Assembly (NCBI RefSeq): GCF_000190595.1
Contig: NC_015167.1
Span: 1,415,501-1,479,500 of the forward strand
Direction: 5' to 3'
DNA length: 64,000 nt
From: Cellulophaga lytica DSM 7489
GTDB taxonomy: Bacteria; Bacteroidota; Bacteroidia; Flavobacteriales; Flavobacteriaceae
Shown here: in pieces, positions 17,470-26,592 of the stretch
How positions within the stretch are numbered: the first letter of the stretch is position 1
How the letters are laid out: each line of letters begins with the position of its first letter
The notes under the pieces: generated by a model
The model's database searches: none
The model's input: the letters and a program-made list of their open reading frames with translations, nothing else
Told to the model about the DNA's origin: nothing
Program-made: the position numbers and the translations under genes

Positions 17470-20400
17470 ATGAAAATACTCAATCAAATATTATTAATCT
17501 GCTTTATTCTGTTCGGGATGTCTGCCTACGCCCAAGAGAATATAACGGTTAAAGGACAAGTAGTAGACAATAATGGCACACCTTTATTGGGTGCTAGTAT
17601 TATTATTAAGGGTACTACAACAGGAACACAAACAGATTTTGATGGTAACTACCAATTAAACAGCGTTCCAAACAACGGAACTTTAGTTATAAGTTACATT
17701 GGTTTTATCACATCAGAAATTGCTGTAAATAATTCCAATACAATTAATGTAACCTTAGAAGAAGATGCAGAGTCTTTAGATGAAGTTGTTGTAATTGGTT
17801 ACGGTGAAATGAAGTCTAAGGATTTAACCTCATCTATAACCACTGTTAAAGCCGAGGAATTAGCAGCTGTACCTACAGGTTCTGCTATGCAGGCTATGCA
17901 AGGTAAGGTTGCGGGTATGCAAGTAGTAAGTAGCGGTTCTCCTGGGCAAGGACCAACTATTAGAGTAAGGGGTATAGGGTCTTACAACACAGGTGCCTCT
18001 GCCCCTTTGTACGTTGTAGACGGTATGTTTTTTGACAATATAGATTTTTTAAATACAGCAGACATAACATCCATTTCTGTCTTAAAAGATGCTTCTGCAT
18101 CTGCAATTTATGGTGTTAGAGCTGCAAATGGTGTTGTTCTAATAGAAACAAAATCTGGAGCATTTAATAAAAAAGCAGAAATTACATATGATGGCTACTC
18201 TGGTTTTCAGGTAGCACAAAACGTTTTAAAAGTTGCTAACGCAGAACAATTTACAACCTTAGCGTTAGAATCTGGTTCTGCACCAGATGCAGACTATATT
18301 CTAAATGCTATGCAGCGTTATGGTCGTAGTAGAGTTAACCCAAATGTACCTAATGTTAATACAGATTGGTATGATGAAATTATAAGACCAGCTTTAATAC
18401 AAAACCATAGTATTGGTGTAACTGGTGGTAGTGAAGATGTTAGTTATTCTGTAGGGGCTAATTACTTTGGACAGCAAGGTATATTAGACACTAAAAATGA
18501 ATATGAGCGTTTTAACTTAAGAAGTAAAATAGAGTTTAATGCAAACGACTGGTTAAAAGTTGGTGCTAACACGGTAATTAGTAACGCTACTAGATATGAT
18601 GGTGATAACTCTGCTTGGCGTGCTGCTTATTTTGCTGTACCTATTTTACCTGTGTATGATGAGGCTTTAGCTAACGACCCAGATGTTTTCCCTACAAACT
18701 ATGCTAATGCACAAGATTTAGGCTATAGAGGTGGTCAAAACCCTTTTCCCCTTTTAGATTTTAATGAAAACAGAACAAAAATTAGAAATATACTTGCTAA
18801 TTTTTATGCAGAAATAGACTTAATACCTACTAAACTTAAGTTTAAAACTGCATACAACCACAACTACCAAACTCTAGAGTACAGAAGTGTTAATTTACCT
18901 TACTACATTGGCGATAGTTTTCAAAGACCAGATGCTTCATTAACAAAGAGTAACACAACAATATCAAATCAGATATGGGATAATACTTTAACTTATAAAG
19001 AATCTTTTGGTAATCATGATGTAACTGTCTTAGCTGGTACTTCGTTCAGAGATGAATCTTATCAGTTTTTAAGTGCAACAGGATTAAACTTTCCGTTGTC
19101 TGGTGAAGAAGCCTATTATTTAGACCAAGCACAGACTATTGTAGAAAATAGTGTTGGTGATGGTGGTGCAAGAGAATATGGTTTCTCATACTTTGGTAGA
19201 GTATCTTATAATTATGATGGTAAATACCTACTTTACGGAACCTTTAGAGCAGACGGAACTAACAAATACCAAGAAAAATGGGGTTATTTCCCTACAGTTG
19301 GTGCTGGTTGGGTTGTATCTGAAGAACCTTTTATGCAAAACAATGGTGTTTTTGATTTTCTTAAACTACGAGGTAGTTGGGGTAAATTAGGTAATGATAA
19401 TGTTGCTGGCAGTAACGGTTCTATTACTTCTTCTGTAGTTACAACTGCGTTAGGAGACACTATGTTTAGCGGTTTAAACACAGGTAGTGATTTTACTTCT
19501 TTAAAATGGGAGGTTACAGAGGAAACTAACATTGGTATAAATGCTAGTTTTTTAGCCAACAATTTATCTTTAGAGGCAGATTATTATGTTAGAGATACAA
19601 AAGACGCCGTTATCCCTGTACAAAGACCATTAATACCTGGTTCTACCAGACAAAACGTAGGAGAAATTAGAAACTCTGGTTTTGAAATGTCATTAAACTG
19701 GAGTAAAAAAGTATCAGATGATTTTAGTTATAACATTGGCGGTAATTTTTCTACACTTAAAAATGAAGTATTAAGTTTAGATGGTCAACAATATATAGAT
19801 GCTGGCTCAGCAGAATTTCGTCAACGTTCTATAGTTGGTGAACCTCTTTACGCTTTTTATGGTCGCGAGGTTGTTGGCATTTACCAAAATGAAGCAGAAA
19901 TACTTGCAGATCCTGTTGCTGTAGCTAATAACTTAGTCCCTGGCGATTTTAAATACAAAGAAAACGGTGGAGATCCTACTACTATTGATGATGATGACCG
20001 CGTAGTTTTAGGATCTTACTTACCAACATACTCATACGGATTTAACTTTGGGTTTAACTACAAAAATTTTGACTTCACGGCTACTGCTTCTGGTCAAGGT
20101 GGCAACAAAATACTTAACCGTAAAAGACTAGAAGTAATTTTTACTAGTGATACTAACTGGGACAGAGACTTTGCTGTTAATCGTTGGCACGGTGAGGGTA
20201 CTACAAACTCATACCCATCTGCAGCCGCAGTACGTAAAGGGTGGAACCAAAAATTAAACGATTACTACGTAGAAGATGGTGACTACTTTAGAATTCAGAA
20301 CATAACACTTGGGTACACAATTAATAAAAATGGAGAATTAAAAGGTATTCCTAAAACCCGTATTTACCTAACAGCAGAAAAACCATTAACCATATTTGGT

Positions 20401-20496
20401 TATAACGGGTTTAACCCTGAGGTTGCTAATGGTATAGATAACCAAACATATCCTATCCCTGCAGTTTATACAATGGGAGTTAACATTAAAATATAA
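17470..20496 (+). CDS. SusC/RagA-type TonB-linked outer-membrane transporter
   Basis: A 1008-residue SusC homologue that imports oligosaccharides across the outer membrane using TonB energy. Visible parts are a signal peptide (1-21), a carboxypeptidase-regulatory-like domain (about 24-100, VKGQVVDNNGTPLLGASI), a TonB-box-like DEVVVIGYG (about 105), the plug (about 115-220, RVRGIGSYN, PLYVVDGMFF, SVLKDASASAIYGVRAANGV), and a long beta-barrel. It is followed after 5 bases by the susD gene, so the two form the usual SusCD pair. Expression is likely controlled by the regulator just upstream. Confidence 0.97.
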   Translation: MKILNQILLICFILFGMSAYAQENITVKGQVVDNNGTPLLGASIIIKGTTTGTQTDFDGNYQLNSVPNNGTLVISYIGFITSEIAVNNSNTINVTLEEDAESLDEVVVIGYGEMKSKDLTSSITTVKAEELAAVPTGSAMQAMQGKVAGMQVVSSGSPGQGPTIRVRGIGSYNTGASAPLYVVDGMFFDNIDFLNTADITSISVLKDASASAIYGVRAANGVVLIETKSGAFNKKAEITYDGYSGFQVAQNVLKVANAEQFTTLALESGSAPDADYILNAMQRYGRSRVNPNVPNVNTDWYDEIIRPALIQNHSIGVTGGSEDVSYSVGANYFGQQGILDTKNEYERFNLRSKIEFNANDWLKVGANTVISNATRYDGDNSAWRAAYFAVPILPVYDEALANDPDVFPTNYANAQDLGYRGGQNPFPLLDFNENRTKIRNILANFYAEIDLIPTKLKFKTAYNHNYQTLEYRSVNLPYYIGDSFQRPDASLTKSNTTISNQIWDNTLTYKESFGNHDVTVLAGTSFRDESYQFLSATGLNFPLSGEEAYYLDQAQTIVENSVGDGGAREYGFSYFGRVSYNYDGKYLLYGTFRADGTNKYQEKWGYFPTVGAGWVVSEEPFMQNNGVFDFLKLRGSWGKLGNDNVAGSNGSITSSVVTTALGDTMFSGLNTGSDFTSLKWEVTEETNIGINASFLANNLSLEADYYVRDTKDAVIPVQRPLIPGSTRQNVGEIRNSGFEMSLNWSKKVSDDFSYNIGGNFSTLKNEVLSLDGQQYIDAGSAEFRQRSIVGEPLYAFYGREVVGIYQNEAEILADPVAVANNLVPGDFKYKENGGDPTTIDDDDRVVLGSYLPTYSYGFNFGFNYKNFDFTATASGQGGNKILNRKRLEVIFTSDTNWDRDFAVNRWHGEGTTNSYPSAAAVRKGWNQKLNDYYVEDGDYFRIQNITLGYTINKNGELKGIPKTRIYLTAEKPLTIFGYNGFNPEVANGIDNQTYPIPAVYTMGVNIKI

Positions 20497-20501
20497 GACT
20501 T

Positions 20502-22052
20502 ATGAAACTGTATAAAAAACATATATCACCTCTACTTATACTAGCATTTATTGCATCAGTATTTGTTGGGTGTTCAGACAAGTTAGATGAGCCACAGGAA
20601 AACAACAACTTTGCTGGTGGTACAGATTTTACAAAAACCGAGGATATGATATTGTCTATCATTGGTGTTTACGATGCTTTTCAATCTCGTGGATGGGAAC
20701 AACCTTTATTAATTTCTGTTCGTGGAGACGATGTTAATGCTGGTGGTTTAGGTGACCAACAAGATTTTGCTGAAACTGACCTTTTTAATTATAACAAAGA
20801 TTATTGGATGTACAATTCTCTTTGGGAAAACGTATATGTAGATGTTATTACAGCACATACAGCTATGGAACAAATAGCACGTTACCAGGAGTTTGCAGAT
20901 GCAGACGGTATTGATAAAGGAAACCAATACATTGCAGAAGCTAAAGTTTTAAGAGGAATGATGTTGTTTCAAATTTCTCAGGTTTGGGGAGATATTTTTA
21001 TTCCAGAATCTTCAGACACTGGCGCCCTTTTAAACGTTACAGAGTTACCTACTAAGGATGAGGTTATGCAACATATATCTAACCAGATGGATGAAGCAAT
21101 TTCATTTTTACCAGACGCAAGACCTAATGAGCGTATAGATATCCCTGGAGGGGTTACAAAATATACTGCTTTAGCTATAAAAGCATTGGCTAACCAAGAA
21201 CTTAAAAATTACCAAGAAGTTGCTGCTGCAACCGGACAAATAATTAACTCTGGTAAGTTTAGTTTATTTACAGATTATTATGAGCTTTTTAAAACTCCTG
21301 GTAAATTAAGTGATGAGAGTATTTTAGATTTACAATATTCAGATTTTGGACAAGGTGAAGGTGATAGAGAAGGACATTTGTTTGCTCCTTATGGCCCGCA
21401 AAACTGGACTCCGGCTGTTACTGGTGCTGCATCTGGCTGGGGTTTTTATGAGCCTAGCTTAAAATTTATAAAATTTATGTTAGACCGTGGAGAAGCTGTG
21501 CGTTTAGAAACTAGCGTACTATTTACAGATCGCGGTATTGCAGAGCTTCAAACAGATCCAAATTACGCTACTCTACCAAGTTTTGTAAAAAACACAACCA
21601 GAGATGGTGATGTTATAAACGACTATTCTAGAGCCCTATTTTCTAGTGGTAAACACTATTTGCCATCAAACCAATTAATAGAAGGCAGAACAGAATACGG
21701 TAGTAACAAAAACTACAATGTTATACGTTATGCAGAAATTTTATTAATGTATGCAGAAGCCATTACACAAGGAGCAACAGCAACATCTATAACTGCAGAT
21801 AATGCTGTAAACTTGGTAAGAGAAAGAGCTGGTATGCCATCTCTTACTGGTGTAACATTAGACAATGTAATAGATGAAAAATTTGCCGAACTGGGTATGG
21901 AATGGGGCAAGCGCTATTACGATATGGTTAGACTAGGCAGATTTAGCGAGCTAAACTATGACGGAAGAACATTTTCTGAAGACAAGGTTTACCTTCCTTA
22001 CCCACAACCACAGGTAGACCAATTTCCAATTTTAGGAAACTCATCAAACTAA
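20502..22052 (+). CDS. SusD/RagB-type surface glycan-binding lipoprotein
   Basis: A 516-residue SusD homologue: lipoprotein signal with the cysteine in FVGCSDKLDEP, then an alpha-helical TPR-like fold with typical segments (EAKVLRGMMLFQISQVWGD, YAEILLMYAEAI, and ERAGMP). It forms a lid on the SusC barrel and binds the glycan outside the cell. It starts 5 bases after susC and is followed by the LamG lipoprotein after 13 bases, so all are probably one transcript. Confidence 0.97.
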   Translation: MKLYKKHISPLLILAFIASVFVGCSDKLDEPQENNNFAGGTDFTKTEDMILSIIGVYDAFQSRGWEQPLLISVRGDDVNAGGLGDQQDFAETDLFNYNKDYWMYNSLWENVYVDVITAHTAMEQIARYQEFADADGIDKGNQYIAEAKVLRGMMLFQISQVWGDIFIPESSDTGALLNVTELPTKDEVMQHISNQMDEAISFLPDARPNERIDIPGGVTKYTALAIKALANQELKNYQEVAAATGQIINSGKFSLFTDYYELFKTPGKLSDESILDLQYSDFGQGEGDREGHLFAPYGPQNWTPAVTGAASGWGFYEPSLKFIKFMLDRGEAVRLETSVLFTDRGIAELQTDPNYATLPSFVKNTTRDGDVINDYSRALFSSGKHYLPSNQLIEGRTEYGSNKNYNVIRYAEILLMYAEAITQGATATSITADNAVNLVRERAGMPSLTGVTLDNVIDEKFAELGMEWGKRYYDMVRLGRFSELNYDGRTFSEDKVYLPYPQPQVDQFPILGNSSN

Positions 22053-22065
22053 AAAACTAAACGCT

Positions 22066-23790
22066 ATGAAAAATTTAAAATATACAATAACCTGTTTGGT
22101 TTCTGCATTATTTTTCTATTCTTGTGACCAAGGTATAGATAACATAACGCAAGTAGCTGCAGGTGCAGATGAAACTGCGCCAGAAGTTAAAATAAATTAT
22201 CCTACAGAAGGCACAAAAATTAAAGTACTAGACATTGTTACTTCTATTGTAATAGATTTTGAAGTTACTGATGATATAGAAGTTGCCTCTATAAATGTTG
22301 CCATAGATAATAATACAATACAATCTTTTACAAGTTTTAAAGACTATAGACGTGTTTTAATAGATGATTTAGTTTTTGATAATTTAGTTGATGGCACACA
22401 TAAACTAACAATTACCGCAACAGATTTAGAAGGTAAAACCACTGAAGCCTCTGTAAACTTTGAAAAAGAACCTGCCTATACACCATTGTTTGCCGGAGAA
22501 ACCTTATATATGCCTTTTGATGGTGATTATATAGATCTTATTGGCTTACAAGCAGCAACTAAAGTTGGTAACCCTAATTTTGCTGGAGAAAGTGTTGTTG
22601 GCACCAATGCATATGCAGGCGCTACAGATGCATATTTAGAATATCCTACAGACGGTTTAATTGGCGGTACAGAGTTTAGTGCTTCATTCTGGTACAAGGT
22701 AAATGCAACCCCAGACAGAGCTGGTATTTTAATTATTGGTGATGATGCAGAAGACCGTTTTCAAGGTATAAGATTATTTAGAGAAGGTAACGGCGCTGAG
22801 CAAAGAATAAAAGCTAATGTAGGGACAGGAGCAGGAGAAAGCTGGAATGATGGTGGCGTTATAAATGTTGCAGAACAAGAATGGATATATATTACACTTG
22901 CCGTTTCTGCTACCAAGAGTACTATCTTTTTTAATGGTGTTGCAGTAAATACTGCAGATTTGGCAGCACCTGTAGATTGGACAAATTGTAATACTGTTAC
23001 AATTGGTGCTGGTGGAGATACTTTTAGTTACTGGGACCATAAATCAGACAAGAGTGCTATTGATGAGCTACGTTTCTTTAACAAAGCACTTACTGATAGC
23101 GACATAGAAAATATGATAAACGTTACTAACCCTTATACAGGTGTTTATGATGGAGAAATGTTCTACGCTGCTTTTGATAACGACACAAAAAATAAATTTA
23201 CGGCTCAAGAGGCTACCGTAGTTGGTTCTCCAGGATTTGCAGATGAAAGTGTTATTGGTAGTAACGCCTTTGCAAGTACTACAGATTCTTATATAACTTA
23301 TCCTGCAAATAACTTATTAAGTGGCACAGAGTTTAGCGCAACATTCTGGTATAAAGTAAATGCAACCCCAGACAGAGCAGGAATTTTAGTTATTGGTGAT
23401 GATGCTGATGATCGTTTTCAAGGACTAAGGCTATTTAGAGAAGGTAGTGACACAGAACAAAGAATTAAAGCCAATATTGGTATCGGAACTAATGAAAGCT
23501 GGAATGATGGTGACATTATTAACGTTGCAGACCAAGAGTGGGTATTTGTAACCTTAGTTGTTTCTGCTACAAAAAGCACTATTTATTTTGATGGTGTTGC
23601 TGTTAATTCTGTAGACTTAGCTGCTCCTATAGACTGGACAGGTTGTGACCTTATAACAGTGGGTTCTGGTGGTGAAACATTTAGTTACTGGGATCATAAA
23701 TCAGATAACAGTGCTATAGACGAACTACGCCTATACAACAAAGCACTTTCACAACAAGAAATACAGTCTATTAGAGACGCAGATTTATAA
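22066..23790 (+). CDS. surface lipoprotein with Ig-like domain and two LamG repeats
   Basis: A 574-residue protein with a lipoprotein signal (cysteine in LFFYSCDQG). An N-terminal Ig-like domain (about 38-140) precedes two LamG/concanavalin-like domains (about 145-350 and 362-570). The two are closely similar: both contain FWYKVNATPDRAGIL and DTFSYWDHKSD or ETFSYWDHKSD, about 660 bases apart, so the gene has an internal duplication. In the SusE/F position after susD it is likely a surface glycan-binding protein that presents substrate to SusCD. No catalytic residues are evident. Confidence 0.85.
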   Translation: MKNLKYTITCLVSALFFYSCDQGIDNITQVAAGADETAPEVKINYPTEGTKIKVLDIVTSIVIDFEVTDDIEVASINVAIDNNTIQSFTSFKDYRRVLIDDLVFDNLVDGTHKLTITATDLEGKTTEASVNFEKEPAYTPLFAGETLYMPFDGDYIDLIGLQAATKVGNPNFAGESVVGTNAYAGATDAYLEYPTDGLIGGTEFSASFWYKVNATPDRAGILIIGDDAEDRFQGIRLFREGNGAEQRIKANVGTGAGESWNDGGVINVAEQEWIYITLAVSATKSTIFFNGVAVNTADLAAPVDWTNCNTVTIGAGGDTFSYWDHKSDKSAIDELRFFNKALTDSDIENMINVTNPYTGVYDGEMFYAAFDNDTKNKFTAQEATVVGSPGFADESVIGSNAFASTTDSYITYPANNLLSGTEFSATFWYKVNATPDRAGILVIGDDADDRFQGLRLFREGSDTEQRIKANIGIGTNESWNDGDIINVADQEWVFVTLVVSATKSTIYFDGVAVNSVDLAAPIDWTGCDLITVGSGGETFSYWDHKSDNSAIDELRLYNKALSQQEIQSIRDADL

Positions 23791-23825
23791 TAAATACATT
23801 TTTAGTTTTTAGTTAATTCATTTTT

Positions 23826-25163
23826 ATGAGATTATTTTTAGTAGTATTGGCTGTTGCATCCTTATTAACAGGATGCAACAACAAGCCAAAAAAAATTCAA
23901 AAACAAGTTTGGACAGATGAAGCTTTACTGGACTCTGTACAAAAACAAACGTTTAACTATTTCTGGGATGGCGCAGAGCCTGTTTCTGGACTAGCTAGAG
24001 AACGTATACATTTAGACAGTATTTACCCAACACACCATAAAGACATTATAACTATTGGCGGTTCAGGATTTGGACTAATGACCATTGTTGTTGGTGCAGA
24101 ACGTGGCTACATTACCAAAGAAGAAGCTTTATCTAGATTTGAAAAATCTGTAGATTTCTTAGAAAAAGCAGATCGTTTTCATGGTGCATGGCCACATTGG
24201 TTAATGCCTAGTGGCAAAGTTGCTCCCTTTAGTCAGTATGATGATGGTGGAGATTTAGTAGAAACTGCCTTTTTAATTCAGGGTTTATTAACTGTAAAAG
24301 AATACTATGCAAATGGCGGTGAACGTGAACAAAAACTAGTTGCTAAAATTCAGAAACTTTGGGAAGAAGTAGAGTGGGATTGGTACACAAAAGGAGAAAA
24401 CACCTTATACTGGCATTGGTCTCCTAATGTAGCCTGGAAAATGAATTTCCCTGTTGGTGGTTACAATGAAGCATTAATAATGTACATATTAGCTGCTGCA
24501 TCACCAACACACCCTGTATCTAAAGAGGTTTATGATAAAGGTTGGGCTCTAAATGGGCAAATTGCAAAAGACACTGTTTATTATGGTTTAGAAACAGAGC
24601 TTAATCATTATGAGCATGATGCATCTCCTGTTGGTCCGTTATTTTGGGCACATTATTCATACTTAGGTTTAAACCCTAAAGGATTAACAGATGCCTATGC
24701 AGACTATTGGAAACTAAATGTTAATCACGCTAAAATACACTACAGACACGCCGTAGAAAATCCAAATAAGTATAAGGGTTATGGCAAAAACTTATGGGGG
24801 TTAACATCTAGCTATTCTGTAAAAGGCTATGCTGGCCACAGACCAGATAACGACTTAGGTGTAATATCACCAACAGCAGCATTATCTTCTATGCCATATA
24901 CACCAAAAGAAAGTATGCAGTTTTTACGCTATATGTATACAGAGCAAGATTCGCTTGTTGGTAAGTATGGCCCTTATGATGCTTTCAGCTTAGAAAACAA
25001 CTGGTCTTTACCTCGTTATTTGGCCATAGACCAAGGTCCAATTCCTGTAATGATAGAAAACTATAGAACAGGTTTATTATGGAATTTATTTATGAAAAAC
25101 AAAGACTTACATAAGGGGTTAGAAAAACTAGGTTTCTCTACAACGCACAAAAATGACAATTAA
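23826..25163 (+). CDS. GH144-like glucanase lipoprotein (glucoamylase-type domain)
   Basis: A 445-residue lipoprotein (cysteine in LLTGCNNK) whose body matches the glucoamylase-like Pfam family that includes glycoside hydrolase family 144. Landmarks are QTFNYFWDGAEPVSGLARER, GGSGFGLMTIVVG, DDGGDLVETAFLIQGLL, WDWYTKGENTLYWHWSP, and AIDQGPIPVMIENYRTGLLW near the end. Characterised GH144 members cleave beta-1,2-glucan, either internally or releasing sophorose from an end. Its 3' end overlaps the next gene, a paralogue, by 11 bases, so the pair is translationally coupled. Probably surface or periplasmic. Confidence 0.88.
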   Translation: MRLFLVVLAVASLLTGCNNKPKKIQKQVWTDEALLDSVQKQTFNYFWDGAEPVSGLARERIHLDSIYPTHHKDIITIGGSGFGLMTIVVGAERGYITKEEALSRFEKSVDFLEKADRFHGAWPHWLMPSGKVAPFSQYDDGGDLVETAFLIQGLLTVKEYYANGGEREQKLVAKIQKLWEEVEWDWYTKGENTLYWHWSPNVAWKMNFPVGGYNEALIMYILAAASPTHPVSKEVYDKGWALNGQIAKDTVYYGLETELNHYEHDASPVGPLFWAHYSYLGLNPKGLTDAYADYWKLNVNHAKIHYRHAVENPNKYKGYGKNLWGLTSSYSVKGYAGHRPDNDLGVISPTAALSSMPYTPKESMQFLRYMYTEQDSLVGKYGPYDAFSLENNWSLPRYLAIDQGPIPVMIENYRTGLLWNLFMKNKDLHKGLEKLGFSTTHKNDN

Positions 25164-26535
25164 AAATAGTCTTTTTACAACATTACTTATACTTGTAATT
25201 ATCTCGTGCAAAAGCGGAGATGATTACGAGTATACTCCAATTGAATTTCCTACTGATGACGATCCAATTTCTACACCTACAATAACTGATGAGGAGCTGC
25301 TAGATATTACACAGGCTGAAACCTTTAAATATTTTTGGGATTTTGCTGAGGTAAATTCTGGCGCAGCAAGAGAGCGCTACCATCCTAACGACCCAAGTAA
25401 TAGTGAATACACAGTTACAACAGGTGGTACAGGTTTTGGTATTATGGCACTTATTGTGGGTATAGAAAGGGGTTTTATTACCAAGGAAGAAGGTATAGAT
25501 CGTTTTTCCAAAATTCTAGATTTTTTAGAAAAATCAGATCGTTTTCACGGTGCTTGGCCACATTGGATTAATGGAGAAACTGCTAAGGTTATGCCTTTTA
25601 GCGACTTAGACAACGGCGGAGACTTGGTAGAAACTGCCTTTTTATCTCAAGGTTTAATTTGTTTAAAGGAGTATTTAAAAAATGGCTCTGATAAAGAAAA
25701 AGCTATAGCAGCAAAAGCAGATGAGCTTTGGAAAGGTGTGCAATGGGATTGGTATACAAACAATGAAAATACACTATACTGGCATTGGAGCCCTAACAAC
25801 AATTTTGCAATAAACCTAGAGCTAAAAGGGTATAATGAAGTATTAATTGCTTATGTATTAGCTGCTGCTTCACCCAATTATTCAATTTCTAAAGAGGTAT
25901 ATACAAACGGTTGGGCATCTAACGGTTCAATTGCATCTACTAACACAAAGTATGGGTTTCCTATATTGGCTAAACACGCTGGCAACCAAGAATATGGCGG
26001 GCCTTTATTTTGGGCTCATTACTCCTACTTGGGCCTAAACCCTAAAGGATTATCAGACGAGTATTTAAATTACTGGAACGTAAACACTAATCACGCTAAA
26101 ATAAATTACAGCTATAGTGTAGAAAATCCAAAGCAATTTAAAGATTATGGAAAAGATTGTTGGGGTTTAACAGCCAGTTATACAAGAAATTCAGACGGTA
26201 CAATTGGGTATAATGCTCATAGTCCGTCTAATGATACTGGAGTCATCTCGCCAACAGCAGCAATTAGTTCTTTACCGTATACACCAACAGAATCTATGCT
26301 GGCATTGCATTATTTCTACAAAAATAAAGATAAGTTGTTAGGCCCTGCTGGGTTTTATGATGCGTTTAGTCCGGAATATAATTATTGGGTTGCAGAACAG
26401 TATTTAGCTATAGACCAAGGACCTATTTTACTTATGATAGAGAATTACAGAACCGGACTTCTATGGGACTTATTTATGCAAAATACCGATGTAAAAAATG
26501 GTTTAGACAAGTTAGAATTTAGCTATACAGAATAA
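25153..26535 (+). CDS. second GH144-like glucanase lipoprotein
   Basis: A 460-residue paralogue of the preceding gene, overlapping it by 11 bases. The lipoprotein cysteine is in LVIISCKSG. It conserves QAETFKYFWDFAEVNSGAAR, GGTGFGIMALIVG, DNGGDLVETAFLSQGL, WDWYTNNENTLYWHWSP and AIDQGPILLMIENYRTGLLW. The order of motifs equals that of the first copy, which shows tandem duplication and divergence. A division of labour, one endo- and one exo-acting on beta-1,2-glucan, is plausible because both modes are known in GH144, but sequence alone does not tell which is which. Confidence 0.88.
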   Translation: MTIKNSLFTTLLILVIISCKSGDDYEYTPIEFPTDDDPISTPTITDEELLDITQAETFKYFWDFAEVNSGAARERYHPNDPSNSEYTVTTGGTGFGIMALIVGIERGFITKEEGIDRFSKILDFLEKSDRFHGAWPHWINGETAKVMPFSDLDNGGDLVETAFLSQGLICLKEYLKNGSDKEKAIAAKADELWKGVQWDWYTNNENTLYWHWSPNNNFAINLELKGYNEVLIAYVLAAASPNYSISKEVYTNGWASNGSIASTNTKYGFPILAKHAGNQEYGGPLFWAHYSYLGLNPKGLSDEYLNYWNVNTNHAKINYSYSVENPKQFKDYGKDCWGLTASYTRNSDGTIGYNAHSPSNDTGVISPTAAISSLPYTPTESMLALHYFYKNKDKLLGPAGFYDAFSPEYNYWVAEQYLAIDQGPILLMIENYRTGLLWDLFMQNTDVKNGLDKLEFSYTE

Positions 26536-26592
26536 AAAACATCAATCTAAAAGATAAAAAATACCCACCACGGGAAATAAAAATTACAGCAT

